The notes below the pieces were generated by a model. That model saw only the letters and a program-made list of their open reading frames with translations, ran no database searches and was not told the origin of the DNA. The position numbers were made by a program, and so were the translations under genes. Of a DNA stretch of 64,000 bases, positions 41,558-51,069 are shown one piece after another; positions within the stretch are counted from its first letter, which is position 1, and the number at the start of each line of letters is the position of its first letter. Source of the DNA: DATKIY01 sp963726755 (GTDB taxonomy: Bacteria; Actinomycetota; Actinomycetes; JAHEKZ01); NCBI GenBank assembly GCA_963726755.1, contig CAVSDB010000003.1:930001-994000 (forward strand). The letters are read 5' to 3'.

Positions 41558-42721
41558 ATGATCAATCGGTGGCCGGGTACAGCCGCCGCGGCGGTGTTGG
41601 CGACCATCAGCGTGTCAGCCAAGGTCCTGACCTTGGCCATCGCGCCAGCGGGTGGTGCCGACGAGGCCGGCGCCGCCACGACCAGTCTCGGGGGGTTTCT
41701 CGACGTTGCGTTGTTCACCGTCGTCCAGTTGCTCTACCTCGGTTTGACGTGTCTGCTCATTGCCCGACGTCCACGCAATCCAATCACCTGGCTCATGGCG
41801 GCGATCGTGCTGTTGGCGGCCATGGGTGGCCTTTCCGAGGCCGTGATGGAGCAACCACGTGGGGTCCCGGAGTCGTTTTGGTGGAACTTCGCTGCTTGGT
41901 TCGGTACTTGGTATTTCGTCGCCTTTATGTCTGCCTACGTCTTGTTGTTCCACCTCTTCCCGACCGGCCGGGCGATCCAGGGTCGGTTGAGATGGGCGAC
42001 CCTCACGGCAGAGGTGACCGCGACCCTGACAACGGTCGTGGTGATGTTCGGCCCGGCGGATGGCTCCAACCCACCGAACCCCCTGATGGTGTCGCTGCCG
42101 TCTTGGGTCGCTCGCCCAGTGTTCGGTGCGCTCGCCGTCGCGTGGGCTGTGACGTTGTTCACGATCATTCCGATCCTCGTGGTCCGGTTCCGTCGGAGCC
42201 GCGGCGAGGAGCGGCAACAGTTGAAGTGGTTCATGTTTTGTGTGACGGCCGCGCTCGGTCTGTTCTGGCTGCAATTCCTCGCTGACTGGCTCTTCCTTGT
42301 CGCCATCGTCCTACCAGGTATCGGGATCGGGGTGGCCCTGCTGCGCTACCGGTTGTACGACATCGACCGGATCATCTCTCGGACCACCTCGTACGCGGTC
42401 GTCACCGGTCTGGTCTTGGTGACCTACGTCCTCATAGTCACAGCTGTCACAAGGCTGCTCGGGAACGGATCACCGCTCGCCGTCGCTGCGGCGACGCTCA
42501 CTGCCGCAGCGATCGCCCGCCCAGCGCTACGCCGAATCCAAGCACTTGTCGACCGACGCTTTAACCGATCTCGCTACGATGCCATCCGCATCATTGACAA
42601 CTTCGGAACTCGCCTGAGGAACCAGGTCGACCCGCACCACGTTCAGGAAGATCTGGTAGCGACCGTCAACGCGACACTTCAACCCGATCAGATCAGCGTA
42701 TGGGTCCGAGAAGGACCCTGA
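41558..42721 (+). CDS. Kinase-less sensor-like membrane protein (copy 2)
   Basis: 387 aa, about eight membrane helices, then the same module as the 32-kb copy: RYRLYDIDRIISRTTSYAV, RRFNRSRYDAIRIIDNFGTRLRNQVDP and NATLQPDQISVWVREGP. The chain ends there, with no histidine kinase core. The two copies share the module almost word for word but differ in the membrane half, which suggests a conserved family rather than recent decay. Function unknown. Confidence 0.75.
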   Translation: MINRWPGTAAAAVLATISVSAKVLTLAIAPAGGADEAGAATTSLGGFLDVALFTVVQLLYLGLTCLLIARRPRNPITWLMAAIVLLAAMGGLSEAVMEQPRGVPESFWWNFAAWFGTWYFVAFMSAYVLLFHLFPTGRAIQGRLRWATLTAEVTATLTTVVVMFGPADGSNPPNPLMVSLPSWVARPVFGALAVAWAVTLFTIIPILVVRFRRSRGEERQQLKWFMFCVTAALGLFWLQFLADWLFLVAIVLPGIGIGVALLRYRLYDIDRIISRTTSYAVVTGLVLVTYVLIVTAVTRLLGNGSPLAVAAATLTAAAIARPALRRIQALVDRRFNRSRYDAIRIIDNFGTRLRNQVDPHHVQEDLVATVNATLQPDQISVWVREGP

Positions 42722-42772
42722 CCGATCAACTCACCGCTACGAAACCGTCGGCTCCGCTACCGGGCTAGTCCC

Positions 42773-42804
42773 CAGACATGTCGGGGAGGATCCCGACATG
42801 TCTG
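42773..42804. terminator. Perfect 13-bp stem hairpin between convergent genes
   Basis: Arms CAGACATGTCGGG (42773-42785) and CCCGACATGTCTG (42792-42804) with a six-base loop. It lies between the sensor-like gene (stop 42721) and the SulP transporter (stop 42867), which converge, so a bidirectional terminator is likely, though no U-tract follows. Each arm contains the self-complementary GACATGTC. Confidence 0.65.
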
Positions 42805-42866
42805 TTGGCTATCACGACGATGGGCACCAAGAAGATGGTCATCGCTAACGCTCCAGCTAGAACGCT

Positions 42867-44609
42867 TCAGCCGGCCTCTACCACGCCGACGTGCGCTGTG
42901 CGTGTGATGTGCATCCGAGCGTGCGCGATCGCATCAGGAGTGTGCTCGAAGAGGTGACCTTGCTGCACAAGCCGTTGCTGGACGCCCCGAGCCGCGAGCA
43001 CCGGCTCGAACCGATCTGGTAGGCCCGAGATCAGCACGGCTACGCCGCGGTGCTCCAGGCTCGCGATGGTGTCACCAAGTACGGCCGCCCCAGTTGTATC
43101 TAGCGTCGTGACGTGTGACATCCGCAGGATCACCACCCGAATGTCGCTGACCTCGGTCAACTCGAGCAGAACCGAGTGGGCGCCCCCGAAGAACAGTGGC
43201 CCTTCAAAGCGGAACGCGACGATGTGCTCGTCGAGCAGCGCATGCTCCTCGTCGTCGTGCGATGTGGAGCCGTCGTCAGCCAGCGCATACAGCGGCATCT
43301 CCTGCAACGACGCACTTCGCGCGACCTGACGCAAGGCAAGCGCGCCGGCGACGATGATCCCCAAGATGACAGCGGTCGCCAGGTCGAGAGCGACAGTCGC
43401 CACGAAGGTGATGAGCAGGACCAACGCGTCGCTGCGCGTCGAGTGCAGCAACGCGCGCAGACTGGACACCTCGACCATTCGTGCCGCAGTCGCGAGCAGT
43501 ACACCCGCCAACGCCGCCAGCGGGATCTTCGCGACGAACGGTGCCAAGGCGAGCACGACCAACAACAGAACGGCGGCATGTGTGATCGCTGCCAACCGTG
43601 AGTGGGCTCCGGAGCGAACGTTGACCGCCGTACGTGCGATCGCGGCAGTTGCAGGGATACCGCCGAACAACGGAACGGCCAAGTTGGCGATCCCCTGGCC
43701 GAATAGTTCCCGGTCGGGATCGTGACGCTGCGAGACCGTCATGGCATCCGCCACGGTCGCCGAGAGCAGGCTCTCAAGCGCTGCCAACGCCGCGACCGCA
43801 ATCGCCGGCATCACGAGTTCGCCAATGTGAATTCCTGCGAAGCTCGGCAGGCTCGGCGCACGAAGACTGCTCGGCAACGAGCCGATGGTTGCGATGTCGA
43901 TGTTGAAGACCTGTACCACAAGCGTTGCCGCGATGACAGCGATGAGCGCGATCGGTACGGCTGGTCGGATGCGGACGAAAGCCAACATGACGGCGGCGAC
44001 CAGAAACGTCACGGTCACTGCGGCCCACTGCGGGTTCGATAGCCACGTGCGCACCGCATCCAGCGCCACCAAGAACACTCGCTCGCCATCGCCCGGTACG
44101 CCGAGTGCTGCCGGCACTTGCTGCAGCGCGATGATGAATGCGATACCGAGGGTGAACCCCTCTATGACCGGTAGCGGGATGAACTTCACGTAGCGCCCGA
44201 GCCCTGCGGCAGCCATCACGACAAGTAGTAGTCCAGCCATCAGACCAACGACGAGTACGCCGTTCGCACCGTGCTGCGCCACGATCGGGACTAGCACGAC
44301 CGTCATCGCCCCGGTGGGACCGCTGACCTGCACGTTGCTGCCACCGAAGATGGCAGCCAACGTCCCCGCGACGATCGCAGTCGTGAGACCAGCCGCTGCG
44401 CCGAGCCCAGACGTGATGCCGAACGCTAGTGCGAGTGGCAACGCGACGACGCCGACCGTCACTCCGGCGAGGATGTCTCGCCGTGGCGAGCGACGCATTG
44501 CGGTGTAGTCCGCGCGCTTGGGCGCTAGCGCGCGGGCACGTTCCCCGAGCCAGCCGACTGCCGTTGCGAGATCTTGCGGCCAACCACGTGCGGTGCTACC
44601 TATGCTCAC
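42867..44609 (-). CDS. SulP-family anion transporter with STAS domain
   Basis: 580 aa. About 11-14 membrane helices with family motifs (DILAGVTVGVVALPLALAFGIT; VSGPTGAMTVVL; LFGQGIANLAVPLFGGIPATAAIARTAVNVRSG), then a C-terminal STAS domain (about 455-560; VVILRMSHVTTLDTTGAAVL). SulP proteins carry sulfate, bicarbonate or other anions. Its ATG overlaps the ArsR-type regulator stop (ATGA), so the pair forms one operon. Which anion is carried is unknown. Confidence 0.93.
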   Translation of the reverse strand: MSIGSTARGWPQDLATAVGWLGERARALAPKRADYTAMRRSPRRDILAGVTVGVVALPLALAFGITSGLGAAAGLTTAIVAGTLAAIFGGSNVQVSGPTGAMTVVLVPIVAQHGANGVLVVGLMAGLLLVVMAAAGLGRYVKFIPLPVIEGFTLGIAFIIALQQVPAALGVPGDGERVFLVALDAVRTWLSNPQWAAVTVTFLVAAVMLAFVRIRPAVPIALIAVIAATLVVQVFNIDIATIGSLPSSLRAPSLPSFAGIHIGELVMPAIAVAALAALESLLSATVADAMTVSQRHDPDRELFGQGIANLAVPLFGGIPATAAIARTAVNVRSGAHSRLAAITHAAVLLLVVLALAPFVAKIPLAALAGVLLATAARMVEVSSLRALLHSTRSDALVLLITFVATVALDLATAVILGIIVAGALALRQVARSASLQEMPLYALADDGSTSHDDEEHALLDEHIVAFRFEGPLFFGGAHSVLLELTEVSDIRVVILRMSHVTTLDTTGAAVLGDTIASLEHRGVAVLISGLPDRFEPVLAARGVQQRLVQQGHLFEHTPDAIAHARMHITRTAHVGVVEAG

Positions 44610-44944
44610 TGCGCAACTGCCGGCCGCGACAACTCGTCGACTAGGCCACCTTGGTCACTCGTCTTGGCTTGCAGAATCACCCGCGCCGCCGCGAGTAGAT
44701 CCCGGACGGCGGGCAGTGCGAGGCTGTAGATCACCTCGCCTGACTCGCGGCGCTGCGTCACCAACCCGGCCAGCCGCAGCACGGCCAGTTGTTGCGAGAG
44801 GCTGCTCGGCTCGATCTCGATGGCGTCGCGCAGGGTGTGTACGGCCTTATCACCCTCGGCCAGCAACTCGAGGATCCGGATGCGGGCGGGGTGTCCGAGC
44901 GTGCGGAAGAACTCCGCCTTCGCTTGGTAGAGGGGAACTGACAC
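44606..44944 (-). CDS. ArsR-family regulator of the SulP gene
   Basis: 112 aa from GTG 44944, with GGAG six bases upstream; a TTG at 44974 would be longer. The winged helix is AEFFRTLGHPARIRILELLAEGDKAVHTLRDAIEIEPSSLSQQLAVLRLAGLVTQRRESGEVIYSL. The metal-binding CVC of ArsR/SmtB is absent, so the effector may be a thiol, sulfide or other signal. An imperfect repeat ATAC-N12-GTAT at 44967-44986, with GCAA direct repeats, may be its operator. Transcribed with the transporter. Confidence 0.9.
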   Translation of the reverse strand: MSVPLYQAKAEFFRTLGHPARIRILELLAEGDKAVHTLRDAIEIEPSSLSQQLAVLRLAGLVTQRRESGEVIYSLALPAVRDLLAAARVILQAKTSDQGGLVDELSRPAVAQ

Positions 44945-45012
44945 GGCTACTCCATGACTTGAAGAAATACGCAACTCCGCAAGTATGCCAGAGGCCGGCG
45001 ATCCCTAGTCGC

Positions 45013-46965
45013 CTAGGTAACCGTCAGGTTCGCAATCGACGACAGCCCAGCCAGGTGGTCGACGTGGCGTGGATCGACAACTCGCCACTGGGACGCACCG
45101 GCCTTACCCGGAGTCAGGACAAAGCGGTAGCGGCTCGCCGCGGACAACGCGTCATTGCTGACGGTGACCCACGCGCCCGCCTTAAGTCGTTGCAGCAGCA
45201 CGGACTCACCGCCTCGGTTGGGCGCGACCGCGCCGGTAAACACGATCGGGTCACCCTTCGCCACACTCGCGTCCTTCAGTCGCACGTCGACGGTCGTGTG
45301 CACCTGCACGGAAACCGGCAGCGACGCCGCGGCGTGGTAACTGAAGGCACCTGCGTAGACGAACTTGAAGTCGGCAGACGCTGTTGGACGCAACGCGGCC
45401 GATACCCGGCCGTGTGGTCCCGTCGTCAACGTGGCTCGCGGCTGCCACGTCGCCGTCCCAGCAGCGCGTCGCATAAGCGTCACGGGTGTGTCCGCCATCG
45501 CATGTCCAGCAGACGTCAGCCGCCCTCGCACCTTGGCGTCGTCTCCGTACGTCAACGTCTGCGCGGACGCGTGGGCGCTGAACGTCGTAGACAGTCGGTC
45601 GATCGAGACGTCTTGACTCATCCCCGGGCCGAACCAACCCAAGCCCTTGGCAACAGCGCGGTACCGCTCGCGCACCGTTGACGAACCCGACGGCACCTTA
45701 ATTGGGAAGCGGAAGGTTCCGATCTGTCCCGGCTGCACCGTTGCTTGGCTCAACGACGTCGCGCGGCTGGGACTGATCCACTTGCCGTCGACGAAGAACG
45801 GACTCTTGCGATCAGCCGGTCCCCAAGTGCCGAGTTGAACCGGGTTCGCACCGCCGGACGTCCAGGTGCTGCTACCGGTGTTCCTGACCCGGAACTTCAA
45901 GTACCCGGTCTCGCCGGGGTACGCCTTGGTCAGGGCCCAGGGCTGCGTCTCGTCAGCGTCCAACCACGCCGACTGACCCACGAACTCCCCGGACCAGATC
46001 TTCCGGACCAAGTCCGTCGACACCGTCGGACCGAACCAGGCAGCGTCCTCGGCCACGAGCCGGAAGTCCTCGTGCAATGTTCCGTCGCCGGTGGGCACCG
46101 TGACCGGGAAGGTGAAGGTGCCGATCTGCCCTGGCACCACGGACGCGGGTGAGACGGTCGCCGCGCGACTCGGACTCACCCATTGGCCGTCCACGTAGAG
46201 CGCACTGGCTCGATCCTGCGGAAGCGCCGTACCGAGTCGTACGGGATTCGTACCTGTCGAACTCCACGTTTGCGTTCCGGTGTTGAGCAACTGGAACTGC
46301 AGGTAGCCGGTCTCCCCTGGGTAGGCCTTCGTCAGGTCCCACGGCTTCGACAACCCTGCATCGGACCACGACGACTTACCGACGACGCTGGCTGCCCATG
46401 GTGTCGTCGCGACCGTGCCGAATCGCCAGACGTACACCGCCGAGTTGCGCGTCTTTGCGAACGCAACGGGATCCCACGTGTGTTCGCGGATGCGTTCGTC
46501 ACCGGGCGAGCTGTAGTTAGAGTCGCGTACCACGACGACGTTCGCGGACGAAGTACGTGCGACGACGATCGCAGTGTGGAGTCCACTGAGCGGAGGATGG
46601 TCACTGTGTTTGTGGTGGCGGTTAACGGTCTGAATCACGTCACCGGGTAGCGCGTCCTTGAAGCTGACCAACGTCCCGCCGGCATTCTTGTACGCCCCGT
46701 AGTAAGCACCGCCGGGGGAGCCGTACCCGCCGACGCGCGCCGAGATGTCGTTCGCCGCTAGTACCGCGTTGACGACGGTGGCGCCGAAGACCTTGCACTG
46801 GCCACCCCAGCTACCGAGCTTGTACGACTGCGCCTGGTTGGCGATCTCGATGTTGGGGAACGACCATGACGCGTCCGCAGCGGTCGCCGAGATGGTCGAC
46901 AACGTCGCACCGACGACGGCGCTCGCAACCACCAGCGCAGCAAGCCGCCTAGCGATGGACGTCAC
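45013..46965 (-). CDS. Secreted CHAP-like amidase with NBR1-like repeats
   Basis: About 650 aa; I prefer GTG 46965 (GGGGGA nine bases upstream), with TTG 46974 as alternative. A signal peptide (RRLAALVVASAVVGATLSTISATAADA) is followed by a CHAP/NlpC-like domain (about 30-190) with candidate catalytic Cys in GGQCKVFG and His in GLHTAIVVA. Next come two repeats of about 120 aa of NBR1-like Ig fold (YPGETGYLQFQLLNTGTQTW and YPGETGYLKFRVRNTGSSTW), then Ig-like beta domains to the end (GDDAKVRGRLTSAG; KGDPIVFTGAVAPNRGGE). Probably a cell-wall peptide hydrolase. No anchor motif. Confidence 0.8.
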   Translation of the reverse strand: MTSIARRLAALVVASAVVGATLSTISATAADASWSFPNIEIANQAQSYKLGSWGGQCKVFGATVVNAVLAANDISARVGGYGSPGGAYYGAYKNAGGTLVSFKDALPGDVIQTVNRHHKHSDHPPLSGLHTAIVVARTSSANVVVVRDSNYSSPGDERIREHTWDPVAFAKTRNSAVYVWRFGTVATTPWAASVVGKSSWSDAGLSKPWDLTKAYPGETGYLQFQLLNTGTQTWSSTGTNPVRLGTALPQDRASALYVDGQWVSPSRAATVSPASVVPGQIGTFTFPVTVPTGDGTLHEDFRLVAEDAAWFGPTVSTDLVRKIWSGEFVGQSAWLDADETQPWALTKAYPGETGYLKFRVRNTGSSTWTSGGANPVQLGTWGPADRKSPFFVDGKWISPSRATSLSQATVQPGQIGTFRFPIKVPSGSSTVRERYRAVAKGLGWFGPGMSQDVSIDRLSTTFSAHASAQTLTYGDDAKVRGRLTSAGHAMADTPVTLMRRAAGTATWQPRATLTTGPHGRVSAALRPTASADFKFVYAGAFSYHAAASLPVSVQVHTTVDVRLKDASVAKGDPIVFTGAVAPNRGGESVLLQRLKAGAWVTVSNDALSAASRYRFVLTPGKAGASQWRVVDPRHVDHLAGLSSIANLTVT

Positions 46966-47052
46966 AGCAGGCAATCCCCCTCGAATCGGACTTGGGTTGT
47001 CTTCGCCCTCAGCCTCCGCAGTGACGCCGAGGGCACCGGGTAGTTATCGACG

Positions 47053-48351
47053 CTAGTCCGGTGAGGCTGAAGTGGGATGTTGCCGGGTGGGAATACTGGC
47101 GCTGCGAACCGCTGTCACGAAGAGATTGGCACGGTCGAATCGTTGACCGTCCCAGCGGAGTGGTCCGTCCAGTATCGATGATAAAGGCTTAGGAAGGAGC
47201 AGAGACGGAACCTGGAAGAACCTCCAGAAGAGGTTGGCACCGTCGCGCGTGGTCGGAAGCAATCCCGTCATGAGGAGCATTTCGATGATCTGGTCGGGCG
47301 AATAGTTTTTGTGCTCTCTTAGATTCCATGCCATGTCTCCGCGCAGACCGTCAGCCGAGTCGACGAAGCGCTCCTCATAAGAGGCTCGCCCGAACCGTGC
47401 CGAGTATACGAGGCTGTGCAAGCGGGGAAACCGAAACTTCGCGTTGTCTGGATCCAGGACAGTGAACAAGTGCTGCGAGGGGACGCTCATCACAAGAAGA
47501 CCGCCGGGGCGGAGAACACGAGCGACCTCCGTCAGCATCTTTCGGTCGTCGGGAGCATGTTCGAGAACGTCGAGCAGTGAGATCGAGTCAAAACTCGCAT
47601 CGGCAAAGGGCAGAAACTCTCTCGTCTGGATTAGCGGCGTTCGCGGCAGCGTGGCCCTGACCGCTTGTAGATATGCCTCATGCGCATCGGCTCCCACCAC
47701 CTGAAGATCCGTGTCGCTCACTAGAGCTCGGATGAATTGACCGTCTCCGACACCGAGTTCGAGGTGGTCCCCGGATCTGTTCCGCAGTCGATCGAACGCC
47801 CACGCATAGCGCGCTGTCGGATGCGACTTAAACGGGTCCATGTTCCGTGGTCGAACTTCTGGTAGTCCATCGAGCAGGCTGCCAACAGAGCTTCCGGTCG
47901 CCGGAGGCAGGGATGCAGGTGTTGTTTTCCAGCTTCGAGCGTTAACCGCGTCAAGAAGCTGAGACGTGAGAAATGGAGCATCGCCGCTCATAACGACCGC
48001 GCGGTCTGCACTTTGTTCGCGGGCTGCGAAGGAGACTTGGTGGTCGTTACGCATCTCGCCGCGACTCGCCTCACGTGCGACGACTAGCGGTCTCTTGCCC
48101 ATCCGCTGAAGAAGGCGAACGGAGTTCCCAGCGTGCGTGATCACTAGGTCCGCCTGCTCCATGCGATCAAGGCAATTCTGATAACTCAGGTAAGCCGCCT
48201 GTGGGCAGGGCAACTCAACTCGGGATGTTCCGGACTGAACGAAAACCTCGTGGTGCTCGCAAAGTGGGCGAACGGCCTCGACGAGTCGGTCAAACGGCCA
48301 CGGACCCATTCCGACCGTGACGAACACGCGAAGCGGCGCCTCTGTCATCAA
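47053..48351 (-). CDS. Fusion of Alg13/PssE-like glycosyltransferase and SAM methyltransferase
   Basis: 432 aa. Residues 1-150 resemble the C-terminal, sugar-nucleotide-binding half of GT28 enzymes (VFVTVGMGPWPFDRLVEAV; DLVITHAGNSVRLLQRMGKRPLVVAR), as in Alg13/PssE/EpsF. Residues 170-432 are a class I methyltransferase (HLELGVGDGQFIRAL motif I; ISLLDVLEHAPDDRKMLTEVARVLRPGG). Alg13-like subunits need an Alg14-like membrane partner, which is encoded just upstream with a four-base overlap. The joined methyltransferase suggests that the sugar or glycan product is methylated. I know no characterised protein of this make-up. Confidence 0.82.
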   Translation of the reverse strand: MMTEAPLRVFVTVGMGPWPFDRLVEAVRPLCEHHEVFVQSGTSRVELPCPQAAYLSYQNCLDRMEQADLVITHAGNSVRLLQRMGKRPLVVAREASRGEMRNDHQVSFAAREQSADRAVVMSGDAPFLTSQLLDAVNARSWKTTPASLPPATGSSVGSLLDGLPEVRPRNMDPFKSHPTARYAWAFDRLRNRSGDHLELGVGDGQFIRALVSDTDLQVVGADAHEAYLQAVRATLPRTPLIQTREFLPFADASFDSISLLDVLEHAPDDRKMLTEVARVLRPGGLLVMSVPSQHLFTVLDPDNAKFRFPRLHSLVYSARFGRASYEERFVDSADGLRGDMAWNLREHKNYSPDQIIEMLLMTGLLPTTRDGANLFWRFFQVPSLLLPKPLSSILDGPLRWDGQRFDRANLFVTAVRSASIPTRQHPTSASPD

Positions 48352-48812
48352 TACAACTCACCAAGGTAAGCGGATCGACGATGCTGAGCCAACAGCTCTG
48401 GCCGCTGAACAAGCACTCGCGTTGCAAGACGCTCGCACAGCTGACTTGCTAGCCCTGTGTCTTGTCCCACGTTGAGCGTTTGCAACCACCAGGACCTGAT
48501 GCCGAGAAGTCGAGCGGCGATGAAGTACGGAACGGCGATTCCGGTTCCGGCCGACAACACCAGTTGGGGACGTTGTTGTTGTAAGTGGCGAATCGCTGCT
48601 GCTGTCTCACGAACAAGGCCGAAACTGTCTCCCGCCCGAAGCTCGTTGGTCCATCGGACGGGATGATCGACGAGAAGATCGAGGGTGTCGGTTGCCGATA
48701 TCGCGACCCAACTCACGTCGTGATTGCTCCACCATGGCTCCAACGCCATGACGTCGAGCGCCACTCCACCGGAACTGGTGACTAGGAGTAATCGTCGTTT
48801 AGCCCCCCGCAT
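48348..48812 (-). CDS. Alg14/PssD-like glycosyltransferase subunit
   Basis: 154 aa. The start MRGAKRRLLLVTSSGGVALDVMALEPWW and the run PQLVLSAGTGIAVPYFIAARLLGIRSWWLQT are characteristic of Alg14/PssD, the subunit that docks the catalytic partner to the membrane. ATG 48812 has TAGCCT six bases upstream, so a leaderless start is likely. Its last four bases overlap the Alg13-like fusion gene. Together they should make a two-component glycosyltransferase. Confidence 0.85.
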   Translation of the reverse strand: MRGAKRRLLLVTSSGGVALDVMALEPWWSNHDVSWVAISATDTLDLLVDHPVRWTNELRAGDSFGLVRETAAAIRHLQQQRPQLVLSAGTGIAVPYFIAARLLGIRSWWLQTLNVGQDTGLASQLCERLATRVLVQRPELLAQHRRSAYLGELY

Positions 48813-48975
48813 TTAGGCAGGCTAACACCGAAGCCGAGGGGTGTGCCGAGAGTCGAAATTATCCAGTCTCCTAGTGCTCAGCGACTCCCAGTGGTAAGAA
48901 CTGCGTGCATGGAAAATGACTTGGATCAGACGAATATCGAGGTCTGAAGTCCAACGGGTTGAGGGAGGAGGTTGG

Positions 48976-51069
48976 GTGCGCGACGATGTGATTCTCGGCG
49001 GTGCTGGGTTCCTCGGGTCGGCCCTCGCGAGGCGTCTGGTCGACGACGGGCGACGAGTGGTGGTGGTCGACCAGCATTCGGAGGAATCAATCCGCGCAGA
49101 CGGCCGGGTTCCCCGCAACGTTGAGTACCGACAACTTGATCTCTTGAATGATCGCGTAGTGCTTCCTGAGGGCCGCGTGATCGTGAGTCATGGCACCAGC
49201 AGTCCGCGCATTGCTCACCCATGGGAGCTCATTCGCGCTAACGCGTGGACAACCGCACGGCTCCTCCCAGCCCTGCAGGATCGGGACGTCGTCCTTCTCT
49301 CCAGCGTCGAGGTTTACGGGTCAAGGGCAGGTCTGCTGCGAGAAGACACTCCGCTATCGCTGCCGGCGACCGATGCCGAGATTCGCGAGTGGTCATCTGG
49401 GGCGGTGGACCGTGTGCGAACCGGGGACCCCTCCTGGCGAACTTCCGGACACTGCCAGTCGTTGGTTGATGCTGACGAATCGGGTCGCTGGGTTTATGCC
49501 CTCTCCAAGCGCTCCCAGGAGATATTGATCGACGAGTTCTCAGAGCGTGCTCGGTTTAGGCTTGTCCGAGTTGCAAACCTGTTCGGGATGGGCCAAGAGC
49601 GAGTGATGTCACGGCTGGCCCGACGCATGTTGGCCGGGCTTCCGGTGAGCGTCCTTGACGTCTGCCGCACGTTTGTATCAGTCGACGATGTGGCTGTGGC
49701 TGTAGCCGACCCGGAGGGGAGCGGCTTGCTGAACGCGGGGGTGGGCACCCTTTCCCTGCCTGAGGTCGTCGAGATCGTGAGGGAGTCGCTCGGGTGTAGC
49801 GCCATAGTCAATGTCGTCGAGGCCCAAGACGAGTCGTCCGGGCTCGTGGACACCACGACCTTCAACCAACTGATTGGGAACGCAGACCCAGATCGACTTC
49901 GCCACCAGATCAGTAAATTCGTCTGTCAGCTGCGCGATGAATCACCCAAGCCACTGTCAAAGGTAATCCCTGTGGTGACACCGCCCGCTCCTGAGCGCCC
50001 CGACGTCGTCAGCATGCAGATTCATCAGGCTTTGGACAGCGGTGTGGTCAAGAGTGGCGGTCCATTGTCTTCGTCACTGATGCGTGAACTTCGGGGCAGC
50101 CTCGAACTGACGGACGACAGGGAGTTGCTGTTGACGTCGTCGGGCACCGCAGCGCTGCGATTGGGAATCGTTGCGGCAGTTGGCGTCGCGAGCCCTGGGG
50201 AAATTGCTTTGGTTCCTTCCTTCACTTTCGCTGCAACTGCAGAAGCGGCGGCGCAGCTCGGCTACCGCCTCCAGTTCTGTGACGTCGACCCGGTTACCTG
50301 GACTCTCAGCCCGACCGCCGTCGCTGAAGCGCTAGGCGCATCGGACATCAGAGTTGTCATCGCCGTGGATGCTTTGGGAAACCCAGCCGACTACGACAGT
50401 CTGATTTCGGTCTGTTCGGCGGCTGGTGTCGCTTTGGTTGCGGACTCGGCGCCTTCGCTTGGTAGCCGTTACCAAGGATCTCCGGTGGGTAGCCAGGCGG
50501 ACGTACATGCCTTTTCCATGAGTTTTGCAAAGACCGTCTCCGCCGGAGGCTCCGGGGGATTTCTCACTCTGCCCAGAGAGTGGCTCCCTAGGCTGACCAG
50601 CCGGATTGACTGGACTCGATCGGCAATGCTTGGCGAAGTGCATGCGGCGGTGGCGTTGGACCAGGTACACGCTCTCGATCGCATCATGCGTAGTCGAACT
50701 ACGGTGGCCGAGATTTATGCAGATCTGGCTCATGTGTTCCCAAGCGTGATTCCGCAGCAGACGTGCAAAGGGGCAACTCATAGTTGGGTTCACTGGACGG
50801 CAGCCTTCGACGTCGAGGATCGCGCATTGTTCTGCAAAAAGTTGGAAGCGTTCGGGGTGAACACCAAGCCGTACTACGCACCAGCGCTTCATCGTCTGCC
50901 CTGGGGGGACCTTGCCGTCCCCGGTGTCGAACTCCCGGTGGCGGCCACGTTGGCTGATCAGGCGATTGCGCTTCCGATGTCATCGGAGATGACCGCTGAC
51001 GATGCCGACGCGGTCCTATGGCGGGTGTTGCACACGCTGACCGTGGAGCGCGAACTCAGGAAGCTGTGA
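48976..51069 (+). CDS. Fusion of NAD-dependent sugar epimerase/dehydratase and DegT-family aminotransferase
   Basis: About 697 aa from GTG 48976, with GGAGGAGG just upstream; an in-frame ATG at 48916 is less likely. N-terminal extended SDR domain (1-300): GGAGFLGSALARR, the catalytic YALSK (Tyr174, Lys178), RVANLFG. C-terminal PLP aminotransferase of the DegT/DnrJ/EryC1 family (about 330-697): SSGTAALRLGI, LVPSFTFAATAEAA, DSAPSLGSRYQG, and Lys519 in FSMSFAKTVSAGGSGG as the PLP lysine. Two consecutive steps of aminosugar synthesis in one chain are plausible. It diverges from the Alg14-like gene and converges on the methyltransferase gene with 14 bases overlap. Confidence 0.85.
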   Translation: MRDDVILGGAGFLGSALARRLVDDGRRVVVVDQHSEESIRADGRVPRNVEYRQLDLLNDRVVLPEGRVIVSHGTSSPRIAHPWELIRANAWTTARLLPALQDRDVVLLSSVEVYGSRAGLLREDTPLSLPATDAEIREWSSGAVDRVRTGDPSWRTSGHCQSLVDADESGRWVYALSKRSQEILIDEFSERARFRLVRVANLFGMGQERVMSRLARRMLAGLPVSVLDVCRTFVSVDDVAVAVADPEGSGLLNAGVGTLSLPEVVEIVRESLGCSAIVNVVEAQDESSGLVDTTTFNQLIGNADPDRLRHQISKFVCQLRDESPKPLSKVIPVVTPPAPERPDVVSMQIHQALDSGVVKSGGPLSSSLMRELRGSLELTDDRELLLTSSGTAALRLGIVAAVGVASPGEIALVPSFTFAATAEAAAQLGYRLQFCDVDPVTWTLSPTAVAEALGASDIRVVIAVDALGNPADYDSLISVCSAAGVALVADSAPSLGSRYQGSPVGSQADVHAFSMSFAKTVSAGGSGGFLTLPREWLPRLTSRIDWTRSAMLGEVHAAVALDQVHALDRIMRSRTTVAEIYADLAHVFPSVIPQQTCKGATHSWVHWTAAFDVEDRALFCKKLEAFGVNTKPYYAPALHRLPWGDLAVPGVELPVAATLADQAIALPMSSEMTADDADAVLWRVLHTLTVERELRKL

